From Baylisascaris procyonis (Eukaryota; Nematoda; Chromadorea; Rhabditida; Ascarididae): 64,000 nucleotides of DNA. Shown here piece by piece: positions 25,857 to 36,943 of the stretch. The notes beneath the pieces are model-generated. The model saw nothing but the letters and a program-made list of their open reading frames with translations, searched no databases and was not told the origin of the DNA. A program made the translations under genes and the position numbers. How positions within the stretch are numbered: position 1 is the first letter of the stretch; each line of letters begins with the position of its first letter. The DNA lies in NCBI GenBank assembly GCA_037389465.1, contig JAZARR010000092.1:20803-84802 (forward strand), given 5' to 3'.

Positions 25857-26570
25857 ACAAGTGACCTTCACGCCAACAGCGGTATACATATTTGCGGCTT
25901 CTGTTTATATATGATGTCAAATGTCGCTTTACGATTCGTCAGAACATTTCCTATTCATGTTGTCTATCCTGTTGCACAGTTACTTGACTTCCTTTCTATA
26001 TCTACTATATAATACTGTGATAGAGAATTTGTTTTGTTGGAATACAGTTTTTACAGTGTCATGTTATTAAACAGTTTATTAACGTAGGATTCATTTTTGA
26101 GTTTATTTCAATGCTCACATGCGGCTAGATACTAGCAAGACGTCCAGCTAACTGCAGTTGGCTTCGATGGAAATCGGCTGCATGAAGAACGTCGATCAAC
26201 AGATCCGATCGGTGGTGCACGAAATCGAAGGACCGATTCGTTGGATGACGTGAAACATCCTGTTTTTTTATTTCATAGTTTACATTGTCTGTCTAGATGT
26301 ATTCATATGTCTGCGATTTTTAATCTTTGAAACAGGAAGATCCCGGAATTGAAAAGGCTTCACTAGGAAGTTTCTTATCCACATTTTTTGACAAATCAGG
26401 AAAGTCGGTGAATCAAAAAATTTGGGGTTGTTTTAGGCATTTATTTTGTTATCATTTTTCATTTGCAATATAGCAAAGCTATGTCCATATCTGTGCCTAT
26501 GCGTATTCGTCTCTTCCTCTGTCTGCTTGTTTGTTTGATGACTTCAGTTTGGACCTGTTTTCAACACGAC

Positions 26571-29310
26571 AACGGAGTGCCATCGTTCTCTGCAGGGAAG
26601 CCCGCGCTCCGTTGGCGGGTGCCCTCGTTCTCTGCAGGGAAGCCGGCGCTCTGTTTGCGGGTGCCCTCTTCTCTGCAAGGAAGCCGGCACTTGTTTGCGG
26701 GTGCCCTCGTTCTCTGCAAGGAAGCCGGCACTCTATTTGCGGGTGCCCTCGTTCCCTGCAAGGGAGCCGGCACTCTATTTGCGGGTGCCCTCGTTCTCTG
26801 GAAGTGAGCCGGCACTTGTTTGCGGGTGCCCTCGTTCTCTGCAGGGAAGCCGGCACTTGTTTGCGGGTGCCCTCGTTCCCTGCAAGGGAGCCGGCACTCT
26901 ATTTGCGGGTGCCCTCGTTCTCTGCAAGTGAGCCGGCACTTGTTTGCGGGTGCCCTCGTTCTCTGCAAGGAAGCCGGCACTGTATTTGCGGGTGCCCTCG
27001 TTGTCTGCAATGAAGCCGGCAGTGTTTTCTCGTGCCCTCGTTCTCTGGAAGGGAGTCGGCACTCTATTTGCGGGTGCCCTCGTTCTCTGCAAGGAAGCCG
27101 GCACTGTATTTGCGGGTGCCCTCGTTCTCTGCAAGAAACCGGCACTCTATTTGCGGGTGCCCTCGTTCTCTGCAGGGAAGCCGGCACTTGTTTGCGGGTG
27201 CCCTCGTTCTCTACAAGGAAGCCGGCACTCTATTTGCGGGTGCCCTCGTTCTCTGCAATCGAGCCGGCACTCTATTTGCGGGTGCCCTCGTTCTCTGCAA
27301 GGGAGCCGGCACTCTATTTGCGGGTGCCCTCGTTCTCTGCAGGGAAGCCGGCACTTGTTTGCGGGTGCCCTCGTTCTCTGCAAGGAAGCCGGCACTGTAT
27401 TTGCGGGTGCCCTCGTTCTCTGCAATGAAGCCGGCAGTGTTTTCTCGTGCCCTCGTTCTCTACAAGGAAGCCGGCACTCTATTTGCGGGTGCCCTCGTTC
27501 TCTGCAAGTGAGCCGGCACTTGTTTGCGGGTGCCCTCGTTCTCTGCAAGGAAGCCGGCACTGTATTTGCGGGTGCCCTCGTTCTCTGCAATGAAGCCGGC
27601 AGTGTTTTCTCGTGCCCTCGTTCTCTACAAGGAAGCCGGCACTCTATTTGCGGGTGCACTCGTTCTCTGCAAGTGAGCCGGCACTTGTTTGCGCGTGCCC
27701 TCGTTCTCTGCAAGGGAGCCGGCACTTGTTTGCGGGTGCCCTCGTTCCCTACAAGGGAGCCGGCACTCTATTTGCGGGTGCCCTCGTTCTCTGCAGGGAA
27801 GCCGGCACTTGTTTGCGGGTGCCCTCGTTCCCTGCAAGGGAGCCGGCACTCTATTTGCGGGTGCCCTCGTTCTCTGCAAGTGAGCCGGCACTTGTTTGCG
27901 CGTGCCCTCGTTCTCTGCAAGGGAGCCGGCACTCTATTTGCGGGTGTCCTCGTTCTCTGCAAGGGAGCCGGCACTTGTTTGCGGGTGCCCTCGTTCCCTG
28001 CAAGGGAGCCGGCACTCTATTTGCGGGTGCCCTCGTTCTCTGCAAGTGAGCCGGCACTTGTTTGCGGGTGCCCTCGTTCTCTGCAATGAAGCCGGCAGTG
28101 TTTTCTCGTGCCCTCGTTCTCTGCAAGAAAGCCGGCACTTGTTTGCGGGTGCCCTCGTTCCCTGCAAGGGAGCCGGCACTCTATTTGCGGGTGCCCTCGT
28201 TCTCTGCAGGGAAGCCGGCAGTTGTCTGCGGGTGCCCTTCTCTGCAAAGGAGCCGGCACTTCTTTGCGGGTGCCCTCGTTCTCTGCAAGGGAGCCGGCAC
28301 TTGTTTGCAGGTGCCCTCGTTCTCTATAAGGAAGCCGGCAGTCTATTTGCGGGTGCCCTCGTTCTGTGCAGGGAAGCCGGCACTTGTCTGCAGGTGCCCT
28401 TGTTCTCTGCAAAGGAGCCGGCACTCTATTTGCGGGTGCCCTCGTTCTCTACAAGGAAGCCGGCACTCTATTTGCGGGTGCCCTCGTTCTCTGCAAGGGA
28501 GCCGGCACTTGTTTGCAGGTGCCCTCGTTCTCTATAAGGAAGCCGGCAGTCTATTTGCGGGTGCCCTGGTTCTCTGCAAGGGAGCCGGCACTCTATTTGC
28601 GGGTGCCCTCGTTCTCTGCAGGGAAGCCGGCACTTGTTTGCGGGTGCCCTCGTTCCCTGCAAGGGAGCCGGCACTCTATTTGCGGGTGCCCTCGTTCTCT
28701 GCAAGTGAGCCGGCACTTGTTTGCGCGTGCCCTCGTTCTCTGCAAGGGAGCCGGCACTCTATTTGCCGGTGCCCTCGTTCTCTGCAAGTGAGCCGGCACT
28801 TGTTTGCGGGTGCCCTCGTTCTCTGCAGGGAAGCCGGCACTTGTTTGCGGGTGCCCTCGTTCTCTGCAATGAAGCCGGCAGTGTTTTCTCGTGCCCTCGT
28901 TCTCTGCAAGGGAGCCGGCACTTGTTTGCAGGTGCCCTCGTTCTCTACAAGGAAGCCGGCACTCTATTTGCGGGTACCCTCGTTCTCTGCAAGAAAGCCG
29001 GCACTCTATTGGCGGGTGCCCTCGTTCTCTGCAAGAAAGCCGGCACTTGTTTGCGGGTGCCCTCGTTCTCTGTCAGAAAGCCGGCTATGTTTTCCCGTGC
29101 CCTCGTTCTCTGCAAGGAAGCGGGCACTCTATTTGCGGGTACCCTCGTTCTCTGCAAGAAAGCCGCCACTCTATTTGCGGGTGCCCTCGTTCTCTGCAAT
29201 GGAACCGGCACTCTATCTGCAGGTGCCCTCGTTCTCTGCGGGGAAGCTGGCGATCTTTTGGCCTGTGCCCTCGTTCTCTGTAAGAAAGCCGTAGACCTAT
29301 TAGCGGCTTT
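26571..29310 (+). repeat. 41-42-bp GC-rich minisatellite, about 65 copies
   Basis: Head-to-tail units of the form GTGCCCTCGTTCTCTGCA + AGGGAGCCGGCACT + CTATTTGCGG, with a 42-base form (ending CTCTATTTGCGG) and a 41-base form (ending TTGTTTGCGG), plus a rarer GTGTTTTCTC variant. Every unit carries the palindrome GCCGGC. Stop codons are rare in both strands, so frames up to 410 codons appear, but 41-base units shift the frame, so no constant peptide is encoded. I do not call these coding. The array occupies the place where unit 1 has its last two exons and the small minisatellite. Confidence 0.95.
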
Positions 29311-29670
29311 TCACTGTCCACTCAATTCGAAAAATAGCACCTAATAGCGTGAAAATGATCACTAGTTATAATGACCATTAGCCATTTCAAAAGCGAGGCA
29401 TCTTTCCTCCATCTTCAACTTTCCTGCTATATTATGTCGATCGTTTTCATATCAGTGATTAGCTGATAAAGGCGCGACCACCTTCAGTGGTTAACTGATA
29501 AAGGCTCGTATTATGTAGCATTATATCATCATGCCGCTACTTTGGATTAGTGATCAGAATCACCCAGCGATTGGTTCTGATAGTGATAGCGGTCTTATGC
29601 TTATTGTCTTATTGTTTATTTCACATTGTTTATTAACTCCGATTAACATTTGATTTGCATGCCATTGTGT
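29311..29670. other. spacer after the minisatellite
   Basis: AT-rich DNA without a supported gene. It joins the minisatellite to the part of unit 2 that matches 18470 onwards. Confidence 0.5.
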
Positions 29671-31620
29671 AGGAATAAAAAGAGGTGACTGCTGCCTTTC
29701 ATTTTATAATAAAGCTTATGGGCTTATAGGTTCGGTTTTTGGGAAGGCTGTTTGTTTCAAATAGGAATTGACTTAAACATCTCTTGCAGGCCCCGTTTAT
29801 CGGGAGAGGGGGAGGGTCTAGGAGTGGATCCATGGCGGGCGTCCTTTGTCAGCAATTTTCTAGCTCTCCGGTGCTGTCCTTATTCGTCTTAACTATTTTA
29901 TGCAAATATCTTATTCTTGTTCTGGTGTTTTAATCATTAAAGTGGAGCGAAGAACCTCCAATGATATCTGTATGAATGTGTTGCGATGCTTTTATAATGT
30001 TTGTCGACTGATTGCACTATCATTTATGAAAATGAGCATCAGATGAGTACCGCTCATCTCAGGCTATTTCTGCTATTATCTATTCTGTCTTCCATTTCTT
30101 GTGCTTATTTGATGGTCTCTTTTTTCGATTTTTCTTTGAAATTTTTATTTGTTTTTTCATATAATTTTATGGAATTAAATAAAAATTTTCTTCCAGATAA
30201 TTGATGCGTGCATACAGTTGGTTACTATTTCGCCACAATCGAAATATTTCTATGCACTATTTGTGACGATTGTGTAAGCCTTTCCTTGTCAACATATATC
30301 GTTGACCCCCTTCCCCTTTCTGCGGAAGAGACTAACTTTCTTTTTGCTGCCTACCATCCTCTCTTCGTGCCCACCTATCCCCTCCTGCCGTCATAAGAAG
30401 TTATAACGAAAATATAGGCAGAACAATTTCTCGTTAAGCGTCTTACTGGGCGCTCTCTCGACTGTGTCACAAGATCAATGTGCATTCATATCACATTATT
30501 TGTTTCATGCCGGACACAAGAAATGAAGCTTTCAATGTACGCTTTGACAATAAATCGCTGCAAGTCTTTATCTTTTATTTGGCTTTTATTTCTCTCCTTT
30601 GATGAGCATCTTGGACGTCGTAGTGGTTCTCTTGACCGTATATCCCACAAATTACTCTGATCTGTATGAGCAAACTTTATAATAGTTATCTAACAGTCCA
30701 TACTTATTACTCAACCCTCAAAACTTGTTCTTCATTTATCATGTTCTATTGGTGTCCTTCCGCATTAGACTACATTAGTTTCCATGAATTCCTTTCAGTC
30801 GATGGATGTACCTTAACCCCACTGAAAGGTATCAACCAAATCTAGAGAGTGTGGCGATCACGCAATTTTATGTCATTAAAAAATATTTTCGCGAACAAAT
30901 TTAGAGCATTTATGATAATAATGATATTTTTTTCATCCTTAATACTGCGGGTTAGTTTTTGTTCTCCTTGCCCACCCCCTCCCTCCTTCCTCCGCTTTTC
31001 TTCCCTAACCTTCCTCTTTCTGGCTTACCCGCGTCCCTGCCCCTCCCCCTTCACCTCCAACCCTCCGCTAACCTCAATAACTCTACTGGAACGGAAAGTG
31101 GTATAGATGCATGAGAGCATGACTAACGCGGCGGACGTACAACCTGTGGAGCTGACTAAGTCACGTTGTGCGCTTCGATCGAACACACGCCACATGTTCC
31201 TATTCAAATTTTTATGTAAAAGAGTGTGTTTCAGCGCTATGCGCGCAGCGCACGCGATTGATTTGCGTGGCGTGGCGTGGCGATTGGTCGAATTTCTCGG
31301 CAAATATCACCGAGACCGAGATTCGAGACCTCAGGTCCCGCTGCTGATCTCGATAAATGGTAAGGTTTTGTTTCGAAAATTCCTTTCTTGAAGAATCAGG
31401 GAATCCTTTCTTGCTTATGCAATATGCGTTTGGCTCAAAGACCGGTGAGTGTATGCGTAAATATTCAGCATCTGAAGCTCCCGCTATTAGCCATGCTCGT
31501 TTTATGCTCTGTTTCCTGTTGTTTGTTAGGCATAATGATATTGGCGGAGTAGTATTTGTCCTAAAGAATCGTTTTATGATTGAAGGATTCATAAAGTTAA
31601 GCCTCTCGATTGTGCCCACC
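29671..31620 (+). repeat. unit 2 right part of the segmental duplication
   Basis: Counterpart of 18470-20400. It carries a short single-copy relative of the 120-bp satellite at 30303-30396, the ATGACGCAATTT-type border near 30855 (here ATCACGCAATTT), the C-rich tract (about 30970-31070) and an intact orphan first exon. Confidence 0.8.
31239..31359 (+). pseudogene. orphan first exon, second intact copy
   Basis: Same exon as at 19930-20050: TTTCAG/CGCT/ATG, 40 open codons beginning MRAAHAIDLRG, and a GTAAGG donor. It keeps an open frame despite several substitutions. The frame also continues through the donor to 31962, including GGVVFVLKNRFMIEGFIK, before running into the satellite. The family's later exons are not found downstream. 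Confidence 0.45.
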
Positions 31621-34350
31621 CCTCTTTGTCAACACATTGTTCACCCCTTCCTCTCTCTCCAGAAGAACTTTCTTTTTGCTGTGCACCATTCTTTCTTACT
31701 GCCCATTTACCCCCTCCCACAGTTATTCGATTTGTACACCCCTCTTCTTCGACACGTTTTTCACCCTTCCCCTCTCTCCAGAAAAAAATTTCTTTTTACG
31801 GCGCACCATCCTTTCTTACTGCCCATTTACCCCCTCCCACAGTTATTCGATTTGTACACCCCTCTTCGTCGACACTTTTTTCACCCTTCCCCTCTCTCCA
31901 GAAAAAAATTTATTTTTACTACGCACCATCCTTTCTTACTGCCCATTTACCCCCTCCCATAGTTATTCGATTTGTACATCCCTCTTCGTCGACACGTTTT
32001 TCACCCTTCCCCTCACTCCAGAAAAAAATTTCTTTTTACTGCGCACCATCCTTTCTTACCGCCCATTTACCCCCTCCCACAGTTATTCGATTTGTACACC
32101 CCTCTTCGTCGACACGTTTTTCACCCTTCCCCTCACTCCAGAAAAAAATTTCTTTTTACTGCGCACCATCCTTTTTTACTGCCCATTTACCCCCTCCCAC
32201 AGTTATTCGATTTGTACACCCCTCTTCGTCGACACGTTTTTCACCCTTCCCCTCTCTCCAGAAAAAAATTTATTTTTACTACGCACCATCCTTTCTTACT
32301 GCCCATTTACCCCCTTCCACAGTTATTCGATTTGTACACCCCTCTTCGTCGACACGTTTTTCACCCTTCCTCTCTCTCCGGAAGAAAATTTCTTTTTACT
32401 GCCACCATGCTTTCTTACTGCCCATTTACCCCCTCGCATAGTTATTCGATTTGTACATCCCTCTTCGTCGACGCGTTTTTCACCCTTCCCCTCTCTCCAG
32501 AAAAAAATTTCTTTTTACTGCGCACCATCCTTTCTTACTGCTCATTTACCCCCTCCCATAGTTATTCGATTTGTACATCCCTCTTCGTCGACACGTTTTT
32601 CACCCTTCCCCTCTCTCCAGAAAAAAATTTATTTTTACTACGCACCGTCCTTTCTTACCGCCCATTTACCCCCTCCCACAGTTATTCGATTTGTACACCC
32701 CTCTTCGTCGACACGTTTTTCACCCTTCCTCTCTCTCCGGAAGAAAATTTCTTTTTACTGCCACCATGCTTTCTTACTGCCCATTTACCCCCTCCCATAG
32801 TTATTCGATTTGTACATCCCTCTTCGTCGACACGTTTTTCACCCTTCCCCTCTCTCCAGAAAAAAATTTATTTTTACTACGCACCATCCTTTCTTACTGC
32901 CCATTTACCCCCTCCCACAGTTATTCGATTTGTACATCCCTCTTCGTCGACACGTTTTTCACCCTTCCTCTCTCTCCGGAAGAAAATTTCTTTTTACTGC
33001 CACCATGCTTTCTTACCGCCCATTTACCCCCTCGCATAGTTATTCGATTTGTACATCCCTCTTCGTCGACACGTTTTTCACCCTTCCCCTCTCTCCAGAA
33101 AAAAATTTCTTTTTACTGCGCACCATCCTTTCTTACTGCTCATTTACCCCCTCCCATAGTTATTCGATTTGTACATCCCTCTTCGTCGACACGTTTTTCA
33201 CCCTTCCCCTCTCTCCAGGAAAAAATTTCTTTTTACTGCGCACGATCCTTTCTTACTGCCCACTTACCCCTCCCACAGTTATTCGATTTGTACATCCCTC
33301 TTCGTCGACACGTTTTTCACCCTTCCCCTCTCTCCAGAAAAAAATTTATTTTTACTACGCACCATCCTTTCTTACTGCTCATTTACCCCCTCCCACAGTT
33401 ATTCGATTTGTACATCCCTCTTCGTCGACACGTTTTTCACCCCTCCCCTCTCTCCAGGAAAAAATTTCTTTTTACTGCGCACCATCCTTTCTTACTGCTC
33501 ATTTACCCCTCCCACAGTTATTCGATTTGTACATCCCTCTTCGTCGACACGTTTTTCACCCTTCCCCTCACTCCAGAAAAAAATTTATTTTTACTACGCA
33601 CCATCCTTTCTTACTGCCCATTTACCCCCTCGCATAGTTATTCGATTTGTACATCCCTCTTCGTCGACACGTTTTTCACCCTTCCCCTCTCTCCAGAAAA
33701 AATTTCTTTTTACTCCGCACGATCCTTTCTTACTGCCCATTTACCCCTCCCACAGTTATTCGATTTGTACACCCCCTTCGTCGACACGTTTTTCACCCTT
33801 CCCCTCTCTCCAGAAAAAAATTTATTTTTACTACGCACCATCCTTTCTTACTGCCCATTTACCCCCTCCCACAGTTATTCGATTTGTACATCCCTCTTCG
33901 TCGACACGTTTTTCACCCTTCCCCTCTCTCCAGAAAAAATTCCTTTTTACTACGCACCATCCTTTCTTACTGCCCATTTACCCCCTCCCACAGTTATTCG
34001 ATTTGTACACCCCTCTTTGTCGACACGTTTTTCACCCCTCCCTTCTCTCCAGAAGAAACTTTCTTTTTGCTGTGCACCATCCTTTGTTACTGCCCATTTA
34101 CCCCCTCCCCCCACAGTCATTCGATTTGCACACCCCTCTTTGTCGACACGTTTTTCATTCTTCCCGTCTCTCCAGAAGAAATTTTCTTTTTGCTGCGCAC
34201 CATCTTTTCTTCCTGCGCATTAACCCCCTCCCGCAGTCATTCGGTTTGTTCACCCCTCTTTGTCGACACGTTTTTCGCCCTTCCCCTTTCTGCGGAAGAG
34301 ACTAACTTTCTTTTTGCTGCCCACCATCCTTTCTTCTAGTCCACCTACCC
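31610..34350 (+). repeat. 120-bp pyrimidine-rich satellite, about 22 copies
   Basis: Tandem units of 118-120 bases containing TTATTCGATTTGTACA, CCTCTTCGTCGACACG, CTCTCTCCAGAAAAAAATTT and CCATCCTTTCTTACTGCCCA. Most units are exactly 120 bases, and since 120 is divisible by three all three forward frames stay open for long stretches (up to 550 codons); these are artefacts. At least three unit types alternate (TTTCTTTTTACTGCGC, TTTATTTTTACTACGC and GAAGAAAATTTC...GCCACCATGC). The first and last units are the most diverged. Confidence 0.96.
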
Positions 34351-34499
34351 CCCTCCTGCCGTTAGAAGTTATAATGAAAATATGGGAAAAAACTACCCAA
34401 CCTTCAAAACTTACTCTTCGTATTTCATGTTCTGTTTGCGTTTTCTTCGCATTAAATTAGTTTCACTGAAAGTATTTTTTCACTTCACATATCATTGAA

Positions 34500-36450
34500 A
34501 GGTATCTACCAAATCGAGAGACTGGCAATGACGCAATTTTACGTCACTAAAAAATATTTTCGCGAATAAAGTTAAAGCATTTATGATAATAATGGTATTT
34601 GTATTATTTTTTTCCATTATCAGTGCAGTGGGTTAGTTTTCTTTCTCGTTACCCTCCCCGTCCCTCCTTCTTTTTCTGGGTCACCCACGTCTCTCCCCCC
34701 CCTCCCGCCTTGACCTCCCACCCTCCTGCTAACCCGAATAACTGTACTGGAGTTACAGGTGGTATAGATGCATAAGAGTATGACTAGCGCGGTGGGCGGA
34801 GTACGATATGGAGCTGAGTAGGTCGCTCTGTCCGCTTTGATCGACCACACGCCACATGTGCGTGTTCAAATTTTTGCGTAAAAGAGTGCGTTTCAGCGCT
34901 ATACGTGCGGTGTACGCAATATATTTGCGTGACATGGCGTTGCGATTGGTCGAACTTCATGGCAAATATCACCGAGACCGAGATTCGAGACCTCAAGTCT
35001 CGCTGCTGATGTCGATAAATGGTAAGATTTTGTTTCGAAAATTCCTTTATTGAAGAATCAGGGAATCTTTTCGTGCTTACCCAATATGCATTTGGTCCCA
35101 GACAGGTAAGTGTATGCTTAAATGTTCAGCACCTGAATATCTCGCTACTAGCTGTGGCTACTTTAATGTATATCTCGCTACTTTAATGATCATTTTCCTG
35201 TTGTTTTTAAGAATTCATGGCATTGGTTGAGTAGTATTTGTCCTAGAGAATCGTTTTATGATTGAAGGATTATTAACCAATGAAGGATCATGGGTCGGGA
35301 AGTCAACGGTCCTTACAGGATCATGATATCTGATCAGCAGTTCAAATAGCCTGAGTTCCATTTACTGTGAAACCTCAACTGGTTTTTTATCGTAATGATG
35401 CTGCATTTTACTTTTATTTTAGGTACTTAAATGAGTTGAAAGAACTGAGTGCGACAGCAGCAATTCCGGAGTTTCTTCAGAAACGCGAACGTCTCTTCAA
35501 ATTGCGAGGTGACTTGACCTCCCTGTTATCTCATGAAAACTTTTAATTGGCATCGTAACAAATATTGAACTTTTTGATTTATATTTTACCGACAGCTGCA
35601 TTTTGGAAAGACTACAAGGTAGTGGGGTGGGGGAGGGAGGTATGAATAGCTGAGAGGAAGTCATAGGGAGTGACTCCAATTACTGAAGATTTCAATCAAG
35701 GAGTTACCCGACTACTCAAGATTTAAATCAAGGGAGTGACCCCAATTATTTAAGGTTTCACTGAGAGAGTGACCCCAGCTGCTCAAGATTTCAATCGATT
35801 TATATTTGTTATTTTAATTAACATTTTCAAATTGTAGGTTTTATAATTCATCGGAGCTCTGCCGCTATTTTTTTTTTAAACTTTACGTTCAGGAGCAGTG
35901 ATTGCAACAATAATGCTGGACCAGTCGACGAGGTCAGTAATAAATGAGTGGGCAACTGCGGTAAAAAGAAGTCGGCTTCTTTTCGGTTAGCTTGTTCTAG
36001 CAAGTTATGCTAACATCACTGCTTGCGTGCATGGAATACGACTTCAATTCATTTCTTCTACTTTCATATATCTGCCATTCCTTTGGGAAATATCATTTAG
36101 TATGTAACTCGAAGTGTCTCTCCAGCAGAATTTTTTCGGTGAAATGGAGACTGAGAAATACTGAAAGTTGAGAAGGAGAGAGGGTGGTGGAAAGCAGTTG
36201 GAATTAACGAGGATGGGAGAGTTGGAGTTCATGATTTGTATGTGTGTGTGGGGGGGGGGGAGGAAGTTGAAATTGACTGCCCATTAAACATTTCGAAAGG
36301 CAGAGTCCTTTTTTTTAAAAAACGTTAATATCGCTTTCAAAATTTCGCTCATAATTATGCATCGTTCAATTAACGTAATTGGGGAAGGGAGGGAGAGGAG
36401 AGGATGGGGAGGAAATGACGCGATGCTACGTCAGTAATGAATACATTCGC
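34500..36450 (+). pseudogene. third, partial copy of the duplicated gene block
   Basis: Carries the ATGACGCAATTT border (34528), the C-rich tract, the exon-1 region at 34901-35021 (frame open, but the ATG has become ATA), the exon equivalent of 10794-10879 at 35424-35509 with its GTGACT donor, a diverged short exon near 35597-35619, and a much altered exon near 35893-35980. Nothing corresponding to later exons is present: the copy ends near 36415 with another ATGACGC...CGTCA border. Confidence 0.65.
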
Positions 36451-36812
36451 GAACAAATTTAAAGCATTTATAAATAATAATATTTCTAGACGTCTTCAAT
36501 AAAAAGCGAGCATAATCATCGTTCTTTGTTAGACAATCGCAACAACAATATACAGACATGTGCCATATAAGTTATGAAAAATGTTATCACCTAATTAGAA
36601 TAAAAATAAACAAAACGATGAAAGAAATTAAGGCGAAATGTTAAAGTATCTTAATTCGTTTTTTTTTTTTTTTTTGCAATAAAAGAATTAATTTGCAACA
36701 TTTTAGAGCAACAAAATATAAAATATTACAATTACTAATTTAGGTTAGCCCATGCAGTAATATACAACGTTATCCAAGTTGAATATTGAAGTTAGAACCA
36801 GATTGCCTTTCT
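36451..36812. other. AT-rich spacer
   Basis: No gene seen. Contains a T17 run at about 36659 and lies between the end of the duplicated block and the interstitial telomere tract. Confidence 0.5.
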
Positions 36813-36903
36813 GAGGCTTAGGCTTAGGCTTAGGCTTAGGCTTAGGCTTAGGCTTAGGCTTAGGCTTAGGCTTAGGCTTACGTTAGGCTTAGGCTTAGGG
36901 CTA
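36813..36903 (+). repeat. interstitial TTAGGC tract
   Basis: About 14 nearly perfect TTAGGC units with one CGTTAGGC slip near 36880, in the same orientation as the terminal array. It lies 40 bases beyond the stop codon of the minus-strand BPI-like gene, between that gene and the duplicated block. Confidence 0.97.
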
Positions 36904-36943
36904 GCTCATATCGCTTCAGCAATACTCGTTCAGCACATTAAAT

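Larger units (their letters stand above)
22179..26250 (+). pseudogene. decayed second copy of the unit 1 gene
   Basis: Exon equivalents are at 22179-22264, about 22345-22371, 22666 onwards, 23756-about 23842, 24290-24897, 25403 onwards and about 26131-26250. Several faults argue against function. The acceptor before the second exon reads TTCAAC instead of TTCAGC at about 22339-22344. The exon at 25403 has a frameshift that removes its second half. The next exon has lost its CAG acceptor and holds a TAG. The last two exons, present in unit 1 at 15451-15985, are missing. The large 608-base exon is intact and differs from unit 1 at seven positions. The exon before it has an in-frame 3-base loss. 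Confidence 0.75.

Noticed and set aside
26944..29294. ORFs of 381 and 410 codons on the plus strand and shorter ones on the minus strand
   Set aside because: They lie entirely within the 41-42-bp minisatellite. Mixed unit lengths shift the frame, so no stable peptide repeat is encoded, and no splice or start context supports them.
31610..34305. ORFs of 396, 355, 550 and 378 codons
   Set aside because: All fall in the 120-bp satellite and all three forward frames are open, as expected of a stop-free unit divisible by three.
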